From positions 1 to 64,000 of the forward strand of contig JAVBMB010000009.1 in the NCBI GenBank assembly GCA_031552995.1: a stretch of 64,000 nt of DNA. The letters run 5' to 3'. This DNA comes from JAVBMB01 sp031552995. GTDB taxonomy: Bacteria; Bacillota; Clostridia; Oscillospirales; Butyricicoccaceae. A program made the translations under genes and the position numbers. Below, in pieces: positions 55,901 to 64,000 of this stretch (its first letter is position 1; each line of letters begins with the position of its first letter). The notes beneath the pieces were generated by a model, which saw only the letters and a program-made list of their open reading frames with translations, searched no databases and was not told the DNA's origin.

Positions 55901-56922
55901 GCTCCACCAACGTTACAAACTGCCACTCAAGCGCCTCTGCGATAGCGGCGAATGGACCATCGTCCGCAGGCGTAAGCGGTGGGTTCGCCGGCCACATCGG
56001 CCTGCAGAACATCACGCCGATACCCACAACACCGATTATGTTCGTGACCGACTGCTCCGCGACCGCCAACGTGACTGCCACGACGCAGGAAGTCGGCGGC
56101 TTTGTCGGCCGCACTTCGGGCGCCAGGTATCTTCGCTGCCGGGCCAGCGGCAATGCCCAAGCCGCTGTTCGGATTGGCGGATTCAACGGCAACACCGACG
56201 CGCCCGCACCGGCCGACCCGCAAAATCCTTCGCTGCAATTTTTCCAGTGCCAGGCACGCGGCAACGTAACCAGCACCGGCGGAGCGGGAAGCGGCAACGG
56301 CACAGGCGGTTTTAGCGGCAACTGCGCCTATGGACTTATTGATCAATGCTTTGCAACCGGCAATGTGATTGTCAATGCGCAGTCTGAGGTCGGCTCAATG
56401 GTGGGGCTGTGCGCCAACCCAACAGTCATCCGGGACAGCTATGCCATCGGGAACAGCAGCGGCAGCGGCGTCCAGTATGGCGCGCTGCTTGGCCATGGGT
56501 TCGGCGCGATAGTGAGCCGCTGCTATGCGTCGGGTTCTGTCACCGGCGCCTCCGCCGTCGCCGGTCTTGCAGGAGCTCTGGAGAACAACGCAGTGGGCGC
56601 AGCCAGCATGCAAAGCAGCATCGCCCTGGGTCCCTCAGCTGTTGCCACCAACGCGGGCGGGGTGGTGCACAGGGTCTGCGGGCAGCTGGTAAACGGCGCG
56701 ACGCTAGCGCAGAATTACGCGAGCAGCGCAATGACCCTGCTCTCCGGCGGCGTGCCGGTTACACCGATCAGTGATCCAAACGGGCTTGACGGCCAGAGTA
56801 TGGATCCGTCCAGCCTGCTCGCCGTCATTACCTCCTTGGGCTGGAATACGGTGAGCGTGTGGAATACCGCCACCATCGGCACGCTCGGCAGGCCTACGCT
56901 GATTGCCAATCCGGAAGTCTAA
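52987..56922 (+). CDS. Cysteine-rich Ig-like/GLUG repeat protein (mirror copy)
   Basis: Right-arm copy of 18083-22018, identical over 1311 residues. Because its internal repeats are long, exact identity of both copies is strong evidence that the arms are one locus or an extremely recent duplication. Confidence 0.84.
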   Translation: MKEIFSNYFPSYTPSFLRSSSCGGSCFRFPVPAPSRPCSRNPCHTIRITGPCSCSNASPTEPVTGQGTPLCRADLYIDGRFSGSVCIDVCGNWLYQPPVPWNGGRHCVRAVLRCPGDYRGNPPEDTSCFCVAQGTEIHITSPQNGGSVNPGAPVIGTGEPGCEVELYRDGIFVGRVFIDPSGRWVYQPPVPWETGTHCVRAILRCACACPPPLEDTSCFEVPGIQITGPEDGGSADPEDPVTGTGEPGCEAELFVDGVSVGRVPIDANGNWIYEPNPPWTQGRHCVLAVLRCPAGNDPNPPRDETCFDVIYPACPPPPIDLPELNEVIASSRPSIAGRGIPGSQVLVCVQNSLGATVFCETAALFEDGEWGVQTPTDLPDGTYTVVATQLGALCNPTDASRTFSIFTVDTSFLNVNLISLVRGPVFRTVDMVMTGSASPDTTLSIYYLLLTPGEPVPTAEEVIGYSDPVPLTTGNAVRGRFARALTAATQTFPFTLTGKENITPLPMETGVMDGFNYNVYVVGVTSEGRSTGVLTLFESAIGMPFATGNGIAGDPFFVRMCTPAEMAFYPDLTQGYPGNRAGVTENARILDNIEGMQVLYDQTGGVHGMPDSLSLTYSLDSAFDLANYSSAWGGNGWRPIGNVDIGLITPPLSGEHVFTGIAGTPQGGTVIDNLTINAAAAPQNPVLVRGLFGQVRGVILERLTLTNAFSEALFTGFADPAQTGRIGTLVGYMQGGAIRDITLTPGRASGGRSGTGSNIGYIGGMAGVLEGAVTVERINAMRLVTAELTSFSVNAGGLIGLLNQAGATAAVSDVTVTESEVTGSQNQGGVIGLVSAGLNQMSNVLVGTGIFRFFAANCGGIIGMFACSAPSNLTNLVVTQIQINEPNPPATAAHQGGLIGFTSLTAPLTMSGGGVQSGAIFGNNRLGGAFGTIEVRTGGSSYANINCGVDVTGRAASMGGVIGAMQAMTGGGSTNVTNCHSSASAIAANGPSSAGVSGGFAGHIGLQNITPIPTTPIMFVTDCSATANVTATTQEVGGFVGRTSGARYLRCRASGNAQAAVRIGGFNGNTDAPAPADPQNPSLQFFQCQARGNVTSTGGAGSGNGTGGFSGNCAYGLIDQCFATGNVIVNAQSEVGSMVGLCANPTVIRDSYAIGNSSGSGVQYGALLGHGFGAIVSRCYASGSVTGASAVAGLAGALENNAVGAASMQSSIALGPSAVATNAGGVVHRVCGQLVNGATLAQNYASSAMTLLSGGVPVTPISDPNGLDGQSMDPSSLLAVITSLGWNTVSVWNTATIGTLGRPTLIANPEV

Positions 56923-57313
56923 TGCAATACACGCACAAACAGACGAAACATTTTTTCTGTGACCGGCTATGACAAATGTTTTTGGATCCTCTCGGCACAG
57001 TTTGTCAGCAGCCTGCGTTTGTCAACGCCGAATTGATTTTGCAGGTTTTTGTCCTTGATGTTGATAACGGTGGCGTGGTGCAGCGCGATGTACGAAGACT
57101 AAAAACAAGGCGGGACTGCTCTAAAAGGGCAGTCCCGCCTCTCGCTAATACAACTTTTTTAGATTGTTCTCCTGTGCTCTTTTCGCGTGGCCGCAAGCGC
57201 AAAGCACTCATGCCGTCAATATTTGTCACGCTGACAAAGTTTCCACATTTCCCAGACCGGGGGATCAGGGCATCTATAAAAACCCTGATCCCATGGTACC
57301 TTAGCTAAACCTG

Positions 57314-58055
57314 TTAGCTGATATCACGCAATGCGATAATCTGAGACAGCGACCTGCTTGAGCAGTTTGCTTGAAAACTTATTTCGGCGCAGCGCATAGA
57401 GGATGAGCCGCCCCCATCTAAGACTATGCCCACGATGTAGCTATGCTCTGTCGTTTGATAATTTGGCACCCAAAGATAACCGTGAAGGGCTTTTCTGAAT
57501 GTGGCAACATTGCATAGAGTGGTTGAAACAATTAGGTATACTGTGTTTGTATTGAGGTTTGCACAAATTGCCGAGCGGTATGCAGAGGAACTATAGTTGC
57601 CGGCAAGTTCTCCGCTTAGTGCCGTTTCAAACAATCCGTCCTTCAAGCCAAATCTGAGATTTGGTCCACCCTGTGCCAGTATATCGTATCGGAAAGATCA
57701 TCATCGGATGCTGCGCCGGAACTATACCACTTAAGGTCTGACCCGTCATGCTGCAGGCAGGCTCTGCCCATACGATTTTCAGTTCCCTGATGCCATGCGC
57801 TTCCATAAATGCCTGCACCATTATTCATGGCGATATATTTTGTATTTGCACCATCCAGATAGTTTGGATGGTGATGGGGATATTCGAAAAAGCCTCAGTT
57901 AATGCCGTAATAACCCACTGGTGATGCCAAAGTCCCGGCTTGGCTCAACCCACCCATAACTATGATCTATGCGGCGGTTCGTATAATTCTGAGATTGCAT
58001 CCAATATTCGTTTGCGCAATATAATCATAATTTGTAGCTTTTTTATTCTCCTTTA
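57314..58055 (-). pseudogene. Degenerate phosphodiester glycosidase (mirror copy)
   Basis: Right-arm copy of 16950-17691 carrying the same stops and the same frameshift. Two separately evolving copies would be expected to have different lesions. Confidence 0.74.
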
Positions 58056-58216
58056 AGTCTATTTGACTTGCAAGTCTACCTATAAAGGAGAAAAATATAT
58101 TATTATTTTAAACATTCATATAAATAATCTGTAAAAAGCTAAAAGCCCTTTTTGTGCATTGCCCTCGTTTAGAGAGCGCTGACAAATCGCCCAGCAATAA
58201 AGCGGATTATTGCGCC

Positions 58217-60532
58217 CTACTCCTCCCACATGGGCCTGTTCTGAGGAACCTCGCCCTTCAGATACGTTTTTCCGATGCCGTGTTCGCCCGCAAGCGTGGT
58301 TTCCTCTGCAGCATAAAGCACGTCAACCGCGCCGGTTATGTTAATCCTGCAGCCGGCCAGCCGATTCTCAATGAACGCGAAGCTGCCGTCTAACACCACA
58401 TCAGTGCCCCGGCAGTCGGCAGGAATAAGGATATTCTCAAATCCAGCGCCGCTGTCTGAATGATGCTCTTCTGTAAGCCGAACGGAGCTACGCAAAACTG
58501 TATTTTTCACCTCGGCCTGTCCGGTGGTCGTGATTTTAGCCAATTCGCCCGCCTGGACGATAAGTCGTGGGACTTCTGAATCCCTCAGCGTGACGCGCAG
58601 TCCGGGGCAATTCACATACAGCGTTCCATCAAGCACGACATCGCGAATGAGAGTCTTTGTAAAATAATCGCCTATTCCCGGCGCAAGGTATATATTGCCG
58701 GAAATCGTCATATTGCGCAGCGAAACGCTGTTTGTATTGATAAGCACGTTTCCTTTTATGGTATGCCTTTTATCGACATCGCCGAAATACACCGCCTCAT
58801 CAATATATAACGCTATCAGTCTGTCCAAAATAGCCGCGACTCCCGCACGGGTGATCGGTTTCTGTGCTTCAAAGACGTAGCCTTCATCAACGGGCAGATA
58901 TCCGTCGCTGCTCATGGTGCTCACAGCTTCATTCGCCCAATAGGATACGTTTTCAAACTGCACGGCGTTGTTTGAAATATTTTTCAGAGAAAAAGCACGC
59001 GCCAGCATGACGCAGGCTTCTTCATGGGTAATGTGATCGAGCGGACGCAGGCTGCCTTTGCCGTCGCCCTCAAGGACACCGGCGGCGTAAACCCTTGTGA
59101 TGTCGTCATAATACCATGCGGTTTTAACCACGTCTTTAAAGTCGGCGGCTCCACTTGGTTTATAGCCCATGACGCGGTTGAGCACCGCCGAGAACTCAGC
59201 CCGGGTAACCGGATCATCGGGACGGAATGCCACCTGATCTCCGCGCAACACGCCATATCCCGCCCACCGTAGGATGGCTTTTTCGGCCCAGTGCCCGCTC
59301 GTATCCCGGAACTGGTTGACCGGAATCCATTCGGGCAGATATGTCGGGTCGGTCGGCAAGCCGCCCGCGCTGCTTTGGAGGGGCGCCAGCATAACATCCT
59401 TTGCCGCCGTCGCGCGGTTTTTGCTGTCTGCCAGGTTTAAAAGCGGCCTCAGCAGCAGACTGCCGTCAAGTTTAACGCACAGTAAGACCGAGTCGTGGCT
59501 TGCAGCAGCGTAAAGCACATCCTTTTCCACCTGAAGGGCTTTAGAAGTGCTGTCTTTTAGTTCAACCTGACATAGCGTGTTATGGGTGTTGATGTAAAGA
59601 ATGGATTGCCCGCAAACGGCAACGAAATATGCGCAGTCGCCGGCCACCATCACAGCCCCAGAGTTGAAATGGTCAAAAGGCCATGCCCAAAGCGCATTCT
59701 GTTTGTCCCGTGCCAGATAATATGAACCGCTACGGCCGGTATCGGCCACGTTATCAAGCAGCCTGACCGGCGTCAGCGTTTTCCCGGCGTTATAATCCAC
59801 CTCAAAGCCCCATAATGTTCCGTCAAGCCCGATAGCCATGCCGTTTGAGGCCGAGGCGACGCCATCCATGACTTTTACCGGCGATGTTACCCAGCGGTCT
59901 TGATAATCATCCCAAGCAGACGTCCATGTCCAAAGGCTGTCGTCGTTTTTGATGGCGAGCCCATATGGTCCTCCCGCCGAGGCACGCTTTACATCCGCCA
60001 TAATCTGCACCGGCAGATACTGCGGGTTTTGTGTAGGGTCTTTTTGGTTCACGTCATGCATAAAGCCCCAAAACCAAAGGGTTCCGTCCTTCCGAACGGC
60101 CAGCGTATAGTTCCCACCCAGATCAAAGGAAGACACTGCGTCCAGGATCTTTGCCGGAACTGCCGAAATGAAATCGGTGCCCTGGTTGCCGTTTGCATTA
60201 TTGCCCCAAGCCCATAGCGTATCGGCATGGTCGAGCGCAAGTGTCGACCAGTCGCTGTTTTGCACCGCCTGTACATTTTCCATCACCTTTTGAGGCGCGT
60301 TTTGTGCCAGAATCGGGGTAACGTCGTGCCCCGCGCTATCCCAGCCGGCAGACCAAAGGCTGCCGTCGCCTTGTATAAAGTACGTGTTCGACCTCGGGCT
60401 GACGCATATGTTGCCTCGAACAAAATTGCGCTTTGCGGCAATATCATCCGCAGCCAAAGCTTCGATACCCGCAGCGCCGTACCAGACGCTGAGTAATAAA
60501 CAAATACAAAGTACGCATGCTGCCTTTTTCAT
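58217..60532 (-). CDS. S-layer-anchored RCC1-repeat protein (mirror copy)
   Basis: Right-arm copy of 14473-16788, identical over 771 residues: signal peptide, RCC1-like blades, SLH domains. Confidence 0.9.
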   Translation of the reverse strand: MKKAACVLCICLLLSVWYGAAGIEALAADDIAAKRNFVRGNICVSPRSNTYFIQGDGSLWSAGWDSAGHDVTPILAQNAPQKVMENVQAVQNSDWSTLALDHADTLWAWGNNANGNQGTDFISAVPAKILDAVSSFDLGGNYTLAVRKDGTLWFWGFMHDVNQKDPTQNPQYLPVQIMADVKRASAGGPYGLAIKNDDSLWTWTSAWDDYQDRWVTSPVKVMDGVASASNGMAIGLDGTLWGFEVDYNAGKTLTPVRLLDNVADTGRSGSYYLARDKQNALWAWPFDHFNSGAVMVAGDCAYFVAVCGQSILYINTHNTLCQVELKDSTSKALQVEKDVLYAAASHDSVLLCVKLDGSLLLRPLLNLADSKNRATAAKDVMLAPLQSSAGGLPTDPTYLPEWIPVNQFRDTSGHWAEKAILRWAGYGVLRGDQVAFRPDDPVTRAEFSAVLNRVMGYKPSGAADFKDVVKTAWYYDDITRVYAAGVLEGDGKGSLRPLDHITHEEACVMLARAFSLKNISNNAVQFENVSYWANEAVSTMSSDGYLPVDEGYVFEAQKPITRAGVAAILDRLIALYIDEAVYFGDVDKRHTIKGNVLINTNSVSLRNMTISGNIYLAPGIGDYFTKTLIRDVVLDGTLYVNCPGLRVTLRDSEVPRLIVQAGELAKITTTGQAEVKNTVLRSSVRLTEEHHSDSGAGFENILIPADCRGTDVVLDGSFAFIENRLAGCRINITGAVDVLYAAEETTLAGEHGIGKTYLKGEVPQNRPMWEE

Positions 60533-60661
60533 TTTATCTCCTTTCGAAACATTCCATGGGACAGTGTGAGCAATTTCCGTAATTATATCACACTTTTTTA
60601 TCATATGCGGCACAGTTAGCAAAAAAATAGCATCTATGATTTCGGGAAACAAAATATTTTT

Positions 60662-61327
60662 GTGTGTTCTCCGAGATTTTTCGTGTTTTTCTGCCTAATA
60701 GCCAGTATGGCGTTCAATCGCAAGGTTCGCAAAAACGGCGATGAAAAGCTCTTTTATCGTTGCAGCCGCTACGCCAACAATGGTGCAAAATCCTGTACTA
60801 CGCACACGATTGATGTTGAAGTGCTTGAAAGCGTTATCCTGCATGACATCCAACATCACGCTAAAACAGCGGTATTGGATGGAGCGCGGCTTCTTGACAG
60901 GCTTTTCGCGTTTTCCGGCGAGGCTTACAAGAACGAAACCGTCGCGAGAGAAAAATCCCTGCGCGACGCGAAAGGCCGCATATTGTTTATTGAGGACGCA
61001 AGCAAAAGGTTGTTTGAGGAAAAGATTACAGGCAACGTGCCAGACGGCCTTTTCAAGAAAATGTTTGCCGATTACGAGCGAGAGATTGCCGAGCTAAACG
61101 AAACGGCGATTGAACTGCGGAGGCTTATTCAGGAGAATCGGAACAGCCGAGCCGACATACAGCGATGGATGAACCTGATGAAAGAGTGCGTCACCATCGA
61201 CAGGCTTGATCGGGCAACAGCCTATCAGCTTATCGACCAAATCAGCGTCCACGAACAAAGTGATGAGTGCGGCATACGGATGGAGACCGTGCAAATCAAG
61301 TACAATTTTGTAGGGTGTATAAGTTGA
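60662..61327 (+). pseudogene. C-terminal serine recombinase fragment (mirror copy)
   Basis: Right-arm copy of 13678-14343, with the same truncation point and the same hairpin beyond its stop codon. Confidence 0.86.
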
Positions 61328-61688
61328 ACGGAGGCTCACAACTCCATATAAAGCATTATGAGCCGCGCCTCGCGGCGTGGCTCATAATGACATGTATAGT
61401 TTGAATGAAAAAGATGCAGGGGGCAGCCTGCGAAATGAGCGGGGATACATGAAAAGATGATAGAATTATGCTAGAGATGTCCACCCTGGTTTATGGATAA
61501 CTGGTTGTTGCTCAAAAAACGCAGTCATGCTTATACCAGAGCAGTTTACAAAACCCATATGAGTTTCTGCATTACCCAGATTGCAGGAGCCGCCGTCTAA
61601 CATCAGTTGGGCATAACTGAAAAGCCGGTTACCGTTAAGGCAGCCGGCTTTTGCAATATGTCTTTAGCCAGAAGAAGAGAGAAAAGGA

Positions 61689-63953
61689 TCACTTTGTATT
61701 AACAGTCAGCACCTGGCCGGGAAAAATAAGGTTTGGATTGTCCCCGATAACCGCTCTGTTCATGTCGTAGATTTCGCGCCAGCGGGAGCTGTCCCCGTAC
61801 AGCCGGTAAGCAATGCGGGAGAGATTGTCGCCGCTTGCGACTGTATAGGAGGTAGTTCCTGATACCGCATCCCAAGAGGGCAGCGGCACTTCCTCCTCCG
61901 CGAAGTATACATAGAGTTCTTCCGGCATCAGCAGGGATAAATCTACTCTTTGATTGCCGTTTGCGGAATCTATAGACATTGTTACCGTATACGAGCCGGT
62001 CGCGGCCCAGAAGTCTCTGGAAGAATTTCCTTTGAAAGTCTCACAAAACACCTGACGTCCGTCATCGCTTTTTATAGAGACAGTTATCGTTGTTTTGCTA
62101 AGGCCGGATACAGACAGGGTAACAGTTCCGTCAGCGTCTGATATGAAATTGTGTATGAATGATGAGCCCGACTTGCCCTGATCGCTGAATCTGTACGGGG
62201 TACGGTCGGAATATCTTTCCTGCGGCGCAAGCACTCTCACTTCACGGGTGACCGACGCTTCCAATCCGGCGCTGTTTATGGCCGAATACGTCACATGGTA
62301 CGTTCCCGCGCGTGAAGTGTCGACATTTCCCTTTTGTGTCACAAGATGTGAAATATCTCCGTCAATGTCGTCATACGCTTTTGCGCCCTGCTCGGTATAC
62401 GGGCTGCCGCCGAGATGAAGGATTATCGGATTGGAGCCTATTTGAGATATGACAGGCGGTTTCGGCACATCAATCGATGGAGCAGGCGAGGGAGATACGG
62501 TTACGGTACGTGATGCTGTAGCAGTGTTGCCCGCTTTGTCAGACACTTTGTAGCTCAGCGTATATATCCCCTCATAAGCGGTTGCAACCGAGCCCGAAAC
62601 AACAACGGCATGCGCTAAGTCGCCGTCGGTGTCGTCGGTTACCGTCCAACCGGGTTCTACGAATGTGTCGCCCTCGATAAGCTCAATCGCTGTTTCACCC
62701 TTTAATGTGAGCACCGGCGGCGTTTTGTCATCGGGTTTTTGTTCGGTGCCGAGGGATATCGCAGTCTCGATAAAGCGCATAAAGTTAAGATACCCATATC
62801 CGGTGTCCGCATCCCAGCCCGCTGCGCCGACATCTACGGCGGCGGCGGAAATCAAATCCTTCGCGCTGTATATATCCAAACTCGGATAATAATCGAGGGC
62901 GAGAGACAGCACGCCCGCCACCTGCGGCGCGGAGAATGAGGTACCCGCCGCTGTACCGTAGCCACCCGCCATCGTGGTTGTGCGGTATGAGCCTATAGTG
63001 AGAATATCGAGACCGGTGCCGTAGCAGGTTATTGGATCGCGAACCCCCGCGCCCGTCTCGGAGCCCACCCCTATAACATTGCTGTAGCGCGCCGGGTATT
63101 CTACAACATTCTTGCCTGTGTTGCCCGCCGCCGCAACAAGGATGCAACCTTTGGTAGCCGCATAATCAATGGAGGCCTTTAGCGTGACTGAATCCACAGT
63201 CGTTCCGAGGCTTAGATTGATTATTTTAGCCCCATTGTCCGCGGCCCACATGATGCCTTTTGCGATGTTGGATACAGAGCCATTGCCTTTGGAATCAAGA
63301 ACCTTTACCGGCAGTATGTATGCCCCCCAGTTGATACCGGCGGTGCCCACACCATTGTTTCCCTTTGCGGCCACTGTCCCCGCGACACATGTACCATGAC
63401 CGTTGTCATCATTTGCGGTTCCCGCTTTGTTGTTTACAAAGTCGTAGCCGGAGAGAACCCGCCCGACCAAGTCGCCATGCGCCGCATAAACGCCTGTGTC
63501 GAGCACCGCGACAACCGTTTCGACACTGTTCGTGACATCCCACATGCCCTCAAGGTTCTTGGAAGAAAACCCTCTTTGAGTATATACCTTGTAATCCGGG
63601 TCGTTTGGGATCAGTTCGGCTTTGGCAATATAGTTCGGTTCCACATACTCTATGAACTCGCTGTTCTTAAAGCGATTCAGCACGGCAGTTGGATTTTTCG
63701 ACAAGTCTTCCGCTTTTACAACATAGACATTTTCCTTGACCTTGTCGAGACCAAACCCATCTTTCAGGACTTTTGCAACCTCGCTGTCATATTGCTTTTC
63801 CTTGCCGGGGAAATTAGATTGCGGATAGAACCCAATGATGATTTCATCAAGATACCCACCTTCCAAATCCTCCGCAGCAATGGCCGGAACAGCCGGAAAC
63901 AGCATAATCACAATTACTGCGCAAAGAAAAGAAGAAAATATTCGCTTTAGCAC
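61689..63953 (-). CDS. Secreted subtilisin-like protease with DUF5011 and LysM domains (mirror copy)
   Basis: Right-arm copy of 11052-13316, identical over 754 residues. The GTG start and its AGGAGG site are present, and the window ends 47 bases upstream of the start, still inside the mirrored sequence. Confidence 0.94.
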   Translation of the reverse strand: MLKRIFSSFLCAVIVIMLFPAVPAIAAEDLEGGYLDEIIIGFYPQSNFPGKEKQYDSEVAKVLKDGFGLDKVKENVYVVKAEDLSKNPTAVLNRFKNSEFIEYVEPNYIAKAELIPNDPDYKVYTQRGFSSKNLEGMWDVTNSVETVVAVLDTGVYAAHGDLVGRVLSGYDFVNNKAGTANDDNGHGTCVAGTVAAKGNNGVGTAGINWGAYILPVKVLDSKGNGSVSNIAKGIMWAADNGAKIINLSLGTTVDSVTLKASIDYAATKGCILVAAAGNTGKNVVEYPARYSNVIGVGSETGAGVRDPITCYGTGLDILTIGSYRTTTMAGGYGTAAGTSFSAPQVAGVLSLALDYYPSLDIYSAKDLISAAAVDVGAAGWDADTGYGYLNFMRFIETAISLGTEQKPDDKTPPVLTLKGETAIELIEGDTFVEPGWTVTDDTDGDLAHAVVVSGSVATAYEGIYTLSYKVSDKAGNTATASRTVTVSPSPAPSIDVPKPPVISQIGSNPIILHLGGSPYTEQGAKAYDDIDGDISHLVTQKGNVDTSRAGTYHVTYSAINSAGLEASVTREVRVLAPQERYSDRTPYRFSDQGKSGSSFIHNFISDADGTVTLSVSGLSKTTITVSIKSDDGRQVFCETFKGNSSRDFWAATGSYTVTMSIDSANGNQRVDLSLLMPEELYVYFAEEEVPLPSWDAVSGTTSYTVASGDNLSRIAYRLYGDSSRWREIYDMNRAVIGDNPNLIFPGQVLTVNTK

Positions 63954-64000
63954 TTTAACAACCTCCTGAGCCTGTGTATTTCGGAAAATAGCCGGCAGGC

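Larger units (their letters stand above)
11005..64000. repeat. Giant zero-spacer inverted repeat (palindrome), arms at least 26.5 kb
   Basis: The sequence from 11005 to 37502 is repeated as its reverse complement from 37503 to 64000. Paired positions always sum to 75005. I checked the axis, the outermost bases (the last 40 bases of the window match 11005-11044) and the boundaries of every open frame. All frames on both strands have exact mirror partners of identical length and sequence, so identity is at or very near 100%. The arm does not end inside the window: the right arm reaches the last base and the left limit is only known to be at or before 11005, inside a terminator stem. Palindromes of this size without a spacer are normally deleted or cleaved in bacteria. 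A fold-back assembly or amplification artefact is therefore more likely than a real chromosomal structure; a closed hairpin end is the alternative. Confidence 0.97.

Overview
The window reads as DNA from a spore-former-type Firmicute of class Clostridia. The support is a SigI/RsgI pair, S-layer-homology and LysM surface proteins, a Clostridia-type multi-recombinase operon, strong AGGAGG ribosome binding sites and TTGxxx-17-TATAAT promoters. There is no rRNA or single-copy marker gene, so a finer placement is not possible.

The dominant feature is a giant inverted repeat. From about 11005 to the last base (64000) the sequence is a mirror palindrome about an axis between 37502 and 37503. Position x pairs with 75005-x, there is no spacer, and every open frame of the left arm reappears with identical protein sequence on the opposite strand of the right arm. 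The arm is at least 26.5 kb and runs off the window end. A zero-spacer palindrome this long is not expected to be stable in bacteria, so an assembly or amplification fold-back is the leading explanation. Read-through of a covalently closed hairpin end is the main biological alternative. All genes from 11052 to 63953 should therefore be counted once unless the palindrome is verified.

Unique left part (1-11004). A mobile-element module comes first (625-4596): a SHOCT-like small protein and three overlapping serine-recombinase genes, the middle one lacking the catalytic domain. After a decayed stretch come sigI and rsgI, whose extracellular tail is eight 16-residue repeats. Next is a structured leader and a 1081-residue secreted protein with two prealbumin-like (SpaA/Cna-B type) domains.

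Arm, read 11 kb to 37.5 kb (and mirrored 64 kb to 37.5 kb): a secreted subtilisin-like protease with DUF5011 and LysM domains; a truncated recombinase; an RCC1-repeat/SLH-domain surface protein; a dead phosphodiester-glycosidase (NAGPA) gene; and a 1311-residue cysteine-rich Ig-like/GLUG protein. Then follow a double-GNAT protein and a DUF1835/DUF3658 protein; a tocopherol-cyclase-like gene co-transcribed with an FAD/Rieske oxidoreductase; a sensor histidine kinase; a NUDIX hydrolase; and a secreted hypothetical protein. The arm ends with an XRE-TPR regulator, a YbaK-type deacylase, an XRE regulator, tRNA-Thr and tRNA-Tyr, a P-loop protein, an RpiR/SIS regulator, an unknown 151-residue protein, an M20D amidohydrolase, and a hairpin-dense cassette at the axis.

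Functionally the left half is rich in cell-surface and envelope-sensing genes. SigI/RsgI may control the neighbouring adhesin: a SigI-like ACCCC/CGAA promoter candidate lies just upstream of it. The right half of the arm is ordinary housekeeping and accessory chromosome.
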